Below are positions 1 to 6,091 of a stretch of 10,396 bases of DNA, piece after piece (position 1 is the stretch's first letter; each line of letters begins with the position of its first letter). The notes below the pieces were generated by a model, which worked only from the letters and a program-made list of their open reading frames with translations, did not search any database and was not told the DNA's origin. The DNA comes from CAWEHQ01 sp051001995 (GTDB taxonomy: Bacteria; Actinomycetota; Thermoleophilia; Solirubrobacterales; Thermoleophilaceae). Location: assembly GCA_051001995.1 (NCBI GenBank), contig JBPCMT010000174.1:1-10396 (forward strand). Direction: 5' to 3'. Position numbers and translations under genes: made by a program.

Positions 1-1
1 G

Positions 2-250
2 CGCCTCGTGGGGATGGGCCGGACGGTCTTCACGCCGACCTCCGAGCAGCCCGCCACGCCGCTGTCAGAGCGCGAGCGCGAGGTGCTCGGCCTGATCGCC
101 GGCGGCGCCACCAACCGCGAGATCGCAGAGCGGCTCTTCCTCTCCATCTACACCGTCAAGGAGCACACGAGCGGCCTCTACCGCAAGCTGAAGGTGCGCA
201 ACCGCGCCGAAGCGGTCACGCGCGCGCAGCGCCTCGGGCTGATCGGCTGA
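2..250 (+). CDS. LuxR-family transcriptional regulator, C-terminal DNA-binding domain (5' end outside window)
   Basis: This is the last part of a DNA-binding regulator whose frame is open to the left edge, so the gene begins outside the window. The segment LSEREREVLGLIAGGATNREIAERL is followed by SIYTVKEHTSGLYRKLKVRNRAEAV, which is the four-helix LuxR/FixJ-type helix-turn-helix. TVKEH lies in the recognition helix, and the ending RAQRLGLIG is typical of the family. A GTG at position 8 is available, but the domain normally sits at the C-terminus of a larger protein, either a response regulator or a MalT/LuxR-type ATPase regulator. The sensing part is not visible, so the signal and targets cannot be stated. 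The gene converges on the protease gene, so it need not control it. Domain identity is secure; the class of regulator is not. Confidence 0.9.
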   Translation, partial: RLVGMGRTVFTPTSEQPATPLSEREREVLGLIAGGATNREIAERLFLSIYTVKEHTSGLYRKLKVRNRAEAVTRAQRLGLIG

Positions 251-254
251 CCGG

Positions 255-286
255 GCCGAGGCTGTCTCGGCGCGGTCGAGACCGCG
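255..286 (+). terminator. Tandem hairpins after the LuxR-type gene, probable terminator
   Basis: Five bases after the stop codon lie two adjacent inverted repeats. GCCGAG/CTCGGC (255-260 with 266-271) has a 5-base loop. GCGGT/ACCGC (272-276 with 281-285) lies around a tight CGAG loop. There is no run of T after them, so if this is a terminator it is of the U-tract-poor kind common in high-GC actinomycetes. The position between convergent genes supports the reading. Confidence 0.45.
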
Positions 287-347
287 AGATACTAGACGAG
301 CGCTAATGGCAACCCCCAAGGCCGAGCTCAGACAGAGCACGCTTGCG

Positions 348-1544
348 CTAGGTACCAGGAGTCCCCGCCACCCTGACGTCAAGCTGCTGGTCGACGAAAT
401 CGATATGTCCGAATATTGCGAAGTCGTCGTAGTCCGAGCACTCGTCGGGGCTCCCGCCTGAGTGGATCCCCAAGGCGGTCCCTCCAAGGTAAACGCCAGC
501 CCCGCTATCCCCGCCCTCAGAACAGTAGTCAGTCAAGATGAAGCTGTCGCTGTTCTCGATGTAGCTCGGGCTGTAATCAATGCTGTTAACCCTGCCGCAG
601 GTCTTGCCGGTTGTGACGCCCGACTTACAGACCGTGTTTCCTATCGCCATGAAGCCGTATCGGCCAGTGGTATATACCTCTCGAGCCTTTTGGGCATCAG
701 TGTCGTAAATGAGCGGCTTTGAGTGAAACAGACCCTCAACGCTGTGCCTCTCGGCATCGAGGCGCCCCCGAGTCTGCTGTTCCCTAACCTCTCCGTAGCG
801 CAAGCCACCATGGGAACGTTCTAAGGCAGGACAGTGGCCCGCCGACAGGATTTGCTCGTTCCCGTTGTAGCGGACGGAAAAGGCGCTGGAACAGCGAAAT
901 CCACCGCCCGTCACGTTAAGCCCAGAGCGCAGGTCGGGAGAGCAAACGGAGCGGCTAGTGCAGACGTCGGGTACCGCAAGCCGCCCTGAGGTCACCCTTA
1001 CTGCCGGTCCGTAGCGGGCTTGAAACGCATCAACCGCAGCGTCGGTCTTCTCTTCGAGGATCGCGAGGACGGTATTCTCAGGGATCCGGACGTCTAGGTC
1101 GTAGCGGGCCCTGGGAACACCCGGCAAGTCGAGAGCGCCCGTGCGCACCAACTCGCGATCCGTGACTAGGTCATGTTGGATACTTCTCAAGTCCGCTAGC
1201 GAGCGCTCGACCGTGACCGCGCGTAGGAGTTCCGGTCGGGGGAAGGCGGCCGCTAGCTCCTCGACTTTCGCCGCAGCGCCTTCGGTGAACGCGACAAAAA
1301 CCGTGTCGGCTGAGCTGTCTGGATCTCGCCAGACCCCCGCGAAGCTTACTGGCCAGCGGTTCTGCGCCTCGACTTGCAGTGAGCCGACCGCGTCGTCGAG
1401 AACCGCGTGATCGCTGCTTTCCGGAGCACCCTCAGAAATGGCGCTCTGGCCCGCGGCCCCGGCGGCGCCTAGCACGACTGCCCCCAGAAACAAGCCAAGT
1501 ACGAGCGCCAGCAGGCGGCGTGGCGACGGCGGTCTTCTTACCAT
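348..1544 (-). CDS. Secreted S1-family (chymotrypsin/streptogrisin-like) serine protease, pre-pro form
   Basis: A 398-residue extracellular endopeptidase precursor. Residues 1 to about 33 form a signal peptide: an RR/PRR basic start, the hydrophobic run LLALVLGLFLGAVVLGA, then small residues. Residues 50-193 form a pro-region, which in alpha-lytic-type proteases guides folding and is then cut off. The mature enzyme (about 194-398, roughly 205 residues, normal for S1) carries the triad: His237 in LSAGHC, Asp281 or Asp283 in IYDTDAQ, and Ser347 in CSEGGDSGAG. Cysteine pairs expected from the family are C218-C238, C306-C316 (VCKSGVTTGKTCG, very like streptogrisins) and C341-C369; C195 and C201 may form an extra pair. 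The ATG start has a GAAAGAGAG element upstream, and the signal peptide fits it. The gene follows a stand-alone propeptide-like gene by 68 bases on the same strand. The catalytic half is poorer in G+C (sampled rows 52-57%) than the surroundings (67-80%). Substrate preference cannot be read from the sequence. Confidence 0.93.
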   Translation of the reverse strand: MVRRPPSPRRLLALVLGLFLGAVVLGAAGAAGQSAISEGAPESSDHAVLDDAVGSLQVEAQNRWPVSFAGVWRDPDSSADTVFVAFTEGAAAKVEELAAAFPRPELLRAVTVERSLADLRSIQHDLVTDRELVRTGALDLPGVPRARYDLDVRIPENTVLAILEEKTDAAVDAFQARYGPAVRVTSGRLAVPDVCTSRSVCSPDLRSGLNVTGGGFRCSSAFSVRYNGNEQILSAGHCPALERSHGGLRYGEVREQQTRGRLDAERHSVEGLFHSKPLIYDTDAQKAREVYTTGRYGFMAIGNTVCKSGVTTGKTCGRVNSIDYSPSYIENSDSFILTDYCSEGGDSGAGVYLGGTALGIHSGGSPDECSDYDDFAIFGHIDFVDQQLDVRVAGTPGT

Positions 1545-1588
1545 GCGTTTCTACTCTCTTTCGCCATGTTAACTGAAATGACGACCTT

Positions 1589-1608
1589 CGGGAGACGTCC
1601 GGCTCCCG
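1589..1608 (-). promoter_or_regulatory. Small hairpin between the propeptide-like gene and the protease gene
   Basis: Arms CGGGAG and CTCCCG with an 8-base loop lie directly after the stop codon of the 113-residue gene and before the protease start. There is no T run. It could be a weak terminator, an attenuator lowering protease read-through, or an mRNA-end stabiliser. A stem this short could also arise by chance in GC-rich DNA. Confidence 0.3.
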
Positions 1609-1612
1609 CCAA

Positions 1613-1954
1613 TCACTCGGGCGCGAGGTCGGGAACGGCTATCTCCCCCGCCTCGACACACACGTCGTCGCCATAGCGATCGACGAACCATTCTTCGGTT
1701 TCGGATTCCGGCTCGCTGACGATGACTGTGACCTTGCGGTCCTCAAGGTCGACATCCAGGTCATAGCCCGCTCCTTGAACCCCGGGTACTTCAAGGCGGC
1801 CGTCACGCACCAGCTCTCGCTCAGCAATCATCCGCTCTTGGAGGCGACGTAGCTCCGGAACAGATGGCTCCCCGTCCCTACTAAGCAGAGCGGCCCCAGC
1901 AACGCTCACAGTGAGTGCCCCCAGCCCGACGATCAGAGCTTCGCGAGCGCCCAT
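1613..1954 (-). CDS. Stand-alone protease-propeptide-like protein with N-terminal signal/anchor segment
   Basis: A 113-residue protein. Residues 1-30 include a hydrophobic stretch (ALIVGLGALTVSVAGAALL) that should act as a signal peptide or membrane anchor, so the rest is probably outside the cytoplasm. Residues 31-109 align without a gap to residues 115-193 of the neighbouring protease precursor, with about 34 of 79 identical. Shared blocks include RELVR, PGV, YDLDV, RYG and AVPD, and both segments end at AVPD, just where the mature protease would begin. No catalytic domain follows; the protein stops four residues later (LAPE). A frame open upstream to 2275 exists, but the ATG at 1954 is preferred: GAGG lies 4 bases before it, the signal segment begins there, and the upstream extension looks non-coding. 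Inferred role: a foldase or inhibitor acting in trans on the protease, or a relic of a duplicated protease gene. No named family was recognised beyond this similarity. One cysteine (in DDVCV) is absent from the protease pro-region. Confidence 0.75.
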   Translation of the reverse strand: MGAREALIVGLGALTVSVAGAALLSRDGEPSVPELRRLQERMIAERELVRDGRLEVPGVQGAGYDLDVDLEDRKVTVIVSEPESETEEWFVDRYGDDVCVEAGEIAVPDLAPE

Positions 1955-2088
1955 ATCGCCTCGTCTTCCCCGATGAGTACCCGACCCTGCAGCGATGCGG
2001 TCGGCTGCATCCCCCTCTGGTGGGCGCGCCAGCGGCCTTGCGCTTCCACCCAGCGGTCTTGCGCTCGTGCCCGCTCCTGCCACTGCAT
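1933..2088 (-). CDS. Possible small ORF, 51 residues, with a two-heptad repeat; unknown function
   Basis: A short ATG-started reading frame lies in the third minus-strand frame. The protein begins MQWQERARAQDRW and ends GEDEAIWALAKL. Residues 9-22 are two heptads, AQDRWVE and AQGRWRA, so the 21-base DNA repeat below keeps frame. Third codon positions are mostly G or C, as in real genes of this genome. A TAA lies two codons upstream of the ATG, and no convincing ribosome site is seen. The stop falls 22 bases inside the start of the propeptide-like gene, an arrangement that would allow translational coupling. It may equally be a remnant of a larger decayed gene, or chance. No family recognised. 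Confidence 0.3.
   Translation of the reverse strand: MQWQERARAQDRWVEAQGRWRAHQRGMQPTASLQGRVLIGEDEAIWALAKL
2029..2065. repeat. Two 16-base direct repeats, 21-base period
   Basis: CCAGCGGCCTTGCGCT (2029-2044) and CCAGCGGTCTTGCGCT (2050-2065) differ at one base and are spaced 21 bases start to start. In the minus-strand 51-residue frame they encode two successive AQxRW heptads. Confidence 0.7.
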
Positions 2089-2209
2089 GCGTTACCAGGC
2101 CCCGGCCGAGAGGAACCCGCAGGGGCCGGCCTGAGATACAGGATCGCTCGCCGAGCCCGGCTTCGGCTGATACGCAGGGAGCACATGGCGAGTGTAGGGT
2201 CTTCAGCTC

Positions 2210-2223
2210 GCTGGCGCGCCAGC
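2210..2223. repeat. Perfect 14-base palindrome
   Basis: GCTGGCGCGCCAGC reads the same on both strands. It lies in the gene-poor stretch upstream of the small ORF and the propeptide-like gene. It could be a dimer-binding operator, but GC-rich palindromes of this size also arise by chance. Confidence 0.35.
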
Positions 2224-2331
2224 TGATGTAAAGCGACGGCCGGCGCGCCTGGAGCGCCCAGACCTTCGTCCGCAACTCGATCGCTTCTTCGCGCGTGTCT
2301 CCGACGGCTTGAACCGGGTTGTGCGATTAAC

Positions 2332-3651
2332 CTAACCCGCCACCGCGGAGCGCACCGGCCCGAGCACACGGTCGGTGTAGTCGTTGCCGAACAGCCCCGC
2401 CGGGTCGAGCCGCGCACGCACCGACTGGAAGCGCTCCCATTCGGGGTAGAGCTCGCTCAGCGTGCCCGCCGACTGGTAGTGGCGCTTGCCCCAGTGGGGA
2501 CGGCCGTCGTAGTCGCGCACGATCGCCTCGACGCCGCGGAAGTAGCTCTCGAACTCCACGCCGCGGTACATGTGGACCGCGACGTAGCACGTCTCACGGC
2601 CGTGCGCCGGGCTCAGGTACGCGTCGTCCGCCGCAACGAAGCGGACCTCTATCGGGAAGGCGACCGGCAGCCGGCGGCGCTCTACGAGGTCGATCACCCG
2701 CTCCACGCACACGGCGGCGGCGGCACGCGGGATCGCGTACTCCATCTCGGTGAAGCGGACGTCGCGGCGGGTGGCGAAGACCCGATGGCTCGCGTCGAGC
2801 TTCTCCGAGCGGCCGGCGAGGCGCATCAGCGTGCGGTTGATCGCCGGCACGGCCGCAGGCGCGAAACGGCCGGCGCGCGCCGCGAGGTCGAGCACGCGGT
2901 TCTCGAGCACGGCCTCGCGTAGCCAGACCGCGCGCGCGTTCGGCGGCTCGGGAATCTCCGCCACCCGCTCGCTGGTGCGCGTGATCGCGAAGTTCGTGTA
3001 CGGGAACGTGAAGAGCTCGAAGTGGTCGCTTCGGTCCACCGCCTCGTCGAGCGCGATCAGGGTCTCGTCGAGCGGCCGCGGCTCGTCGACCCGCCGCAAC
3101 GCGAACAGCGGCACGCAGCGCAGAGTCAGCTGCAAGATCACGCCGAGCGCCCCCAGCCCAACACGCGCCGCCAGGAAGGCCTCGGGGTCGGACTCGCCCG
3201 ACAGCTCGCGCACCGATCCGTCGGCCGTCACGAGTCGCAGGCCGATCACCTGCGCGGAGAGGTTCTGGAAGCCGCGGCCGGTCCCGTGGGTGGCCGTCGA
3301 GATCGCGCCGGCGAGCACCTGCGCGTCGATGTCGCCCTGGTTCTCGAGCGCCAGGCCGTGCGCCGCGAGCTCCTCGCCGAGCCGCGCCAGCGTGATGCCG
3401 GGCTCGACGCGGACGATGCCGGTCGCCGGCTCGGCGTCCAGCAGCCGCGCCATCCTTCCCAGGCCCAGCATGTGACCGTCGGTGCACGCGATGTCGGTGA
3501 ACGAGTGCCCCGAGCCGGCGACGCGCACCCGCCGGCCGGTGTCGCGCGCCCGCTCCACGGACGCCACGATCTCCGCCTCGTTCGCCAGCTCGTCGATCGC
3601 GGCGGGCGCGCAGCGCTGGTCGCCGGCCCAGTTGTGCCAGACGGCCGCCAT
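2332..3651 (-). CDS. FAD-linked oxidoreductase, D-arabinono-1,4-lactone oxidase / alditol oxidase family
   Basis: A 439-residue flavoenzyme of the VAO/PCMH fold. It should oxidise a sugar alcohol or aldonolactone using O2 or another acceptor. The opening WHNWAGDQRCAPAAI is characteristic. The FAD-binding domain fills roughly residues 10-180, with VAGSGHSF (His49, the expected covalent histidyl-FAD site by analogy with alditol oxidase) and GAISTATHGTG (114-124). The C-terminal ALO domain ends with the hallmark HWGK (386-389) and the tail FQSVRARLDPAGLFGNDYTDRVLG. The open frame extends upstream to 3768, but that extension is compositionally odd and runs through an inverted repeat. The ATG at 3651, 13 bases before WHNW, is therefore chosen; its ribosome site is weak. 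The gene lies 135 bases after trxB with hairpins between, so it is probably its own transcript. The family is secure; whether the substrate is a lactone, xylitol/sorbitol or another polyol cannot be read. Confidence 0.9.
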   Translation of the reverse strand: MAAVWHNWAGDQRCAPAAIDELANEAEIVASVERARDTGRRVRVAGSGHSFTDIACTDGHMLGLGRMARLLDAEPATGIVRVEPGITLARLGEELAAHGLALENQGDIDAQVLAGAISTATHGTGRGFQNLSAQVIGLRLVTADGSVRELSGESDPEAFLAARVGLGALGVILQLTLRCVPLFALRRVDEPRPLDETLIALDEAVDRSDHFELFTFPYTNFAITRTSERVAEIPEPPNARAVWLREAVLENRVLDLAARAGRFAPAAVPAINRTLMRLAGRSEKLDASHRVFATRRDVRFTEMEYAIPRAAAAVCVERVIDLVERRRLPVAFPIEVRFVAADDAYLSPAHGRETCYVAVHMYRGVEFESYFRGVEAIVRDYDGRPHWGKRHYQSAGTLSELYPEWERFQSVRARLDPAGLFGNDYTDRVLGPVRSAVAG

Positions 3652-3692
3652 GACGGCGAGCCTAACCGCGCGCTTCGCCCGCACCGTCCTGC

Positions 3693-3717
3693 ATTGCCCT
3701 CGCCTACCGAGGGCAAT
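3693..3717. promoter_or_regulatory. Perfect 10-5-10 inverted repeat upstream of the flavoprotein gene
   Basis: The arms ATTGCCCTCG and CGAGGGCAAT are exact complements around CCTAC. It lies 41 bases before the chosen start of the oxidase and beyond the likely trxB terminator, with no T run after it on the minus strand. The placement fits an operator or a 5' leader hairpin for the oxidase gene. A second terminator for trxB is the alternative. Confidence 0.5.
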
Positions 3718-3745
3718 CCAGCACAGCGGCGAGAAAGGCGCGCCC

Positions 3746-3766
3746 GCCGGGGTGCGTGGCCCCGGC
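3746..3766 (-). terminator. Hairpin after trxB, probable terminator
   Basis: GCCGGGG and CCCCGGC form a perfect 7-base-pair stem with a 7-base loop, starting 20 bases after the trxB stop codon. On the minus strand it is followed about 9 bases later by CTTTCTC, a weak pyrimidine tract. Confidence 0.5.
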
Positions 3767-3786
3767 ACCGGGCGGCCGGCGCCGCG

Positions 3787-4848
3787 CTACCTCGCGGCGG
3801 CCTCCGCGGCGCGCTCGACTCGGTCGGGGTCGGGCGCCCAATGCGCCTCGGGCTGCGGCGGGGTGTCGCGGAGGTACCACTCGGCGTCGAGCGCCGCCTG
3901 ACAGCCGCTGCCGGCCGCGGTGACGGCCTGGCGGTAGGTGTGGTCCACGAGGTCACCGGCCGCGAAGACGCCGGCCAAACTCGTGCGCGTGGACTTGCCG
4001 TCGGTCTCGACGTAGCCGTCCTCGTCGGTGTCGACCTGACCGGCGACGATCGACGAGTTCGGCCGGTGTCCGATCGCGATGAACGCGCCGTTCAGCTCGA
4101 GCTCGCGCGGGTCACCGCCGTCGGTGTGCGCCAGCGCGACGCGCGAGAGCTGGCCGACATCGCCGTCGGAGCGGCCGTCGCCGTCCTCGAAGCGCTCCAC
4201 CACGTACGGCGTGAGGAGCTCGATGTTCGGCTGCGAGCGCGCGCGGTCGAGCATGATCTTCGACGCGCGGAAGTCGTCGCGACGATGGACGACCTTGACC
4301 TCGCTCGCGAACTTCGAGAGGAAGATCGCGTCCTCCATCGCCGTGTCGCCGCCGCCGACGACGATCGTCGGCTTGTCGCGGAAGAAGGCGGCGTCGCAGG
4401 TGGCGCAGTAGGAGACGCCGCGCGCGGCGAGCTCCTCTTCCCCGGTGACGCCGAGCTTTCGGGGCTCCGCCCCCATCGCGAGGACGACGGCGCGCGCGCG
4501 ATGCTCCTCGTCGCCGACCCAGACCCGGTGCAGGCCGCCGTCTGAGGCCAGCCCGACCCGGCCGGCGTCCTCGGTGATGAAGCGGGTGCCGAAGCGCTCG
4601 GCCTGGTCGCGGAACTGCTGCATCATCTCGGGCCCCATGATCCCCTCGGGGTAGCCCGGGTAGTTCTCCACGTCGGTGGTCTGCTGGAGCAGCCCGCCCC
4701 AGATGAAGCCCTCGATCACCAGCGGCTCAAGATCCGCGCGCGACGCGTACAGCGCCGCCGTGTACCCGGCCGGGCCGCTGCCCACGATGATCAGGTTCTC
4801 GACCTTCGACCGGTTGTCGCGCTCGTCTATATCGCCTCCGCTGCTCAT
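3787..4848 (-). CDS. trxB: Thioredoxin-disulfide reductase
   Basis: A 353-residue cytoplasmic flavoprotein that passes electrons from NADPH through FAD to thioredoxin. The FAD-binding loop is GSGPAGYTAA (23-32). The redox-active pair is C148-A-T-C151 followed by D152. The NADPH-binding motif is GGGDTAMEDA (165-174) with VVHRRDDFRA after it, whose paired arginines select NADPH. The second FAD motif is GVFAAGD (293-299). All key residues are present. The C-terminal tail is about 25 residues longer than in short TrxB proteins and is charged, with no fused thioredoxin domain. No other start codon lies between the ATG at 4848 and the FAD motif. It follows the UPF0104 gene by 10 bases, so it is probably the last gene of that operon. 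No clear Shine-Dalgarno precedes it, and a TATAAA box 9 bases upstream may give an additional short-leader transcript. Confidence 0.96.
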   Translation of the reverse strand: MSSGGDIDERDNRSKVENLIIVGSGPAGYTAALYASRADLEPLVIEGFIWGGLLQQTTDVENYPGYPEGIMGPEMMQQFRDQAERFGTRFITEDAGRVGLASDGGLHRVWVGDEEHRARAVVLAMGAEPRKLGVTGEEELAARGVSYCATCDAAFFRDKPTIVVGGGDTAMEDAIFLSKFASEVKVVHRRDDFRASKIMLDRARSQPNIELLTPYVVERFEDGDGRSDGDVGQLSRVALAHTDGGDPRELELNGAFIAIGHRPNSSIVAGQVDTDEDGYVETDGKSTRTSLAGVFAAGDLVDHTYRQAVTAAGSGCQAALDAEWYLRDTPPQPEAHWAPDPDRVERAAEAAAR

Positions 4849-4857
4849 ACTTTACTT

Positions 4858-4863
4858 TTTATA
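4858..4863 (-). promoter_or_regulatory. TATAAA element before trxB, possible -10 box
   Basis: TATAAA in an A/T-rich run (4849-4863), striking in this GC-rich DNA, lies 9 bases before the trxB ATG and spans the stop codon of the upstream gene. The distance would give a leaderless or very short-leader mRNA. No good -35 box was found 16-18 bases upstream, so this is tentative. Confidence 0.3.
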
Positions 4864-6091
4864 GTGTAGCGGCCGTTGCGTCCTGGCGCTGCCACTTCTC
4901 GACGGTGCGCCGAAGCTGGAAGTAGGCCACGATCCCGGGCGGGATCGGCAGCCAGAAGGCCATCACACGGTAGACGAGCACCGCCGGGAAGACGAGCCCC
5001 GTCGGCAACCCGAAGAGCAGGAACGCGGCGATCATCCCGGCGTCCACGGAGCCCACCCCGCCGGCGGGCGAGGGGACCAGGTTCGCGGCCATACCGACGA
5101 AGAAGCCCTGCACGAGGACGGCGAACGCGACGTCCCCGCCGAACGCCTCGAAGGCCGCCCACAGCGTCCCGATGTTCGCCGCCCACCATCCGACCGCCCC
5201 GACGATCGCCAGGGCGCCGCGCCGCGGGTGGCGCACGTAGTCGATCGCCGTGCGGACGCCGGTCGCCACGGTGGCGGGCCCGGTGGCGAGGCGCGCCGCC
5301 AGCTTCGGAAGGCGCCCGCGCCGGCCGCCGGAGCTGAGGTTGCGCAGGCGGCGCTCGACGTCGCCCGGGATCAGCGCGATCAGCGCGATCGCTACGAGCA
5401 CCGCCCCGGCGACCGCCGCCGGGACCACGGTCCCCCCGGCCGGCGCATCGCCGGGAAGGACGCCCGTGCGCAGGAGCGCCCCGAAGAGGACGAGCGATCC
5501 GAGGTAGACGGAGTAGAGGAGCGCCAGGAACGCCACCATCCGGCACGCCGAGCGCCGCCGCGGCATGCCGGCGCGCCGCAGCGCCCAGTAGGTCACCGCG
5601 ATGCCGCCGGCGCCGCCGGCCGAGAAGATCCGCGTCGCCGCCAGGCCGGCCATCGTGATCTGGTACGAGGCGCGGTAGTCGAGCCGGCGCCGCAGCGCAT
5701 CGTCGTGGACGCCGCCGAGGATGCCCCGAAACAGCGCCACGTAGGCGCCGAAGCCGGCGACCGTGAAGCCGAGCGCGACGACCAGCCAGTACCACGTCGC
5801 CTGCCCGAATCGCACCAGCGCGTCCTCGAGGCCGACGACCTTCGGAAACAGGAAGTAGATCGCGACGACCACGAGGACGAACGTGATCGCGAGCGTCGCG
5901 ATCCGGCGGCGATCGCGGAACAGCGCGAGGCGCCGGTCCTCGATCTCGACCGTGTCCGGGGCGGCGGCGTCGCGCTGCTCGAGCTCACGCTCGCGCTCGG
6001 ACGGGCGGTCCGTCCCCGGGTCCGGGGCGCGCGTGGTGGTGGTCGGCGCCGCAGGGTCGCGCCCGTCGCGGTCGGTCGGCGTCCGCGTCAT
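4859..6091 (-). CDS. YbhN/UPF0104-type multi-pass membrane protein (lysylphosphatidylglycerol synthase transmembrane-like)
   Basis: A 410-residue integral membrane protein. Residues 1-63 are a charged, Thr/Pro/Asp/Arg-rich cytoplasmic tail. About eight hydrophobic segments follow, roughly 64-83, 100-122, 185-207, 222-243, 293-315, 322-340, 350-372 and 375-392. Family hallmarks are ATRIFSAGGAGGIAVTYWALR (from residue 152) and NLVPSPAGGVGSVDAG (337-352). These are the conserved glycine-rich blocks of the MprF flippase-like domain found alone in YbhN and AglD-type proteins. There is no soluble aminoacyl-transferase domain, so a role in lipid or glycolipid translocation is more likely than lysyl transfer; the substrate is unknown. 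The ATG at 6091 overlaps the PAP2 stop as ATGA. The longer open frame reaching 6970 is rejected because it runs opposite the reading frame of the PAP2 gene. The ATGA overlap suggests coupled translation with PAP2. Confidence 0.88.
   Translation of the reverse strand: MTRTPTDRDGRDPAAPTTTTRAPDPGTDRPSERERELEQRDAAAPDTVEIEDRRLALFRDRRRIATLAITFVLVVVAIYFLFPKVVGLEDALVRFGQATWYWLVVALGFTVAGFGAYVALFRGILGGVHDDALRRRLDYRASYQITMAGLAATRIFSAGGAGGIAVTYWALRRAGMPRRRSACRMVAFLALLYSVYLGSLVLFGALLRTGVLPGDAPAGGTVVPAAVAGAVLVAIALIALIPGDVERRLRNLSSGGRRGRLPKLAARLATGPATVATGVRTAIDYVRHPRRGALAIVGAVGWWAANIGTLWAAFEAFGGDVAFAVLVQGFFVGMAANLVPSPAGGVGSVDAGMIAAFLLFGLPTGLVFPAVLVYRVMAFWLPIPPGIVAYFQLRRTVEKWQRQDATAATL

Larger units (their letters stand above)
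1955..2331. other. 377-base stretch without a confident gene, possibly decayed coding sequence
   Basis: This lies between the stop of the flavoprotein oxidase and the start of the propeptide-like gene. Apart from the 51-residue ORF, frames here change character without a credible long gene. On the minus strand, 2273-2308 reads AVGDTREEAIEL, which resembles the GDTREEA turn-helix part of HicB/UPF0150 antitoxins. It continues as RTKVWALQARRPSLYISWRAS before losing any resemblance. It has no ATG or GTG start and a stop codon just upstream, so it would be a fragment. Three GGCGCGCC octamers (2023, 2213, 2242) and a perfect palindrome also lie here. No tRNA or transposase was found. Confidence 0.4.

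Noticed and set aside
462..722. Plus-strand open frame antisense to the protease
   Set aside because: The minus strand encodes the catalytic His, Ser and disulfide motifs of the protease. The antisense product has no motif or ribosome site.
1542..1569. Nine-codon frame (ATG at 1568) ending across the protease start
   Set aside because: Its stop TAA overlaps the protease start region, as in a leader peptide, but it has no regulatory codon pattern or ribosome site and is too short to support.
1955..2275. 107-codon N-terminal extension of the propeptide-like protein from a TTG
   Set aside because: The signal/anchor segment begins at the ATG at 1954, where a GAGG site also lies. The extension is Arg/Gly/Pro-rich and unlike a coding frame.
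2300..2330. TTCAA-containing stretch resembling a tRNA T-arm
   Set aside because: The flanking bases do not form the 5-base-pair T stem, and no anticodon or acceptor arms are present.
3022..4545. A 507-codon plus-strand open frame
   Set aside because: It is antisense to the flavoprotein oxidase and trxB, Arg/Val/Glu-rich with no recognisable motif, and spans their terminator region.
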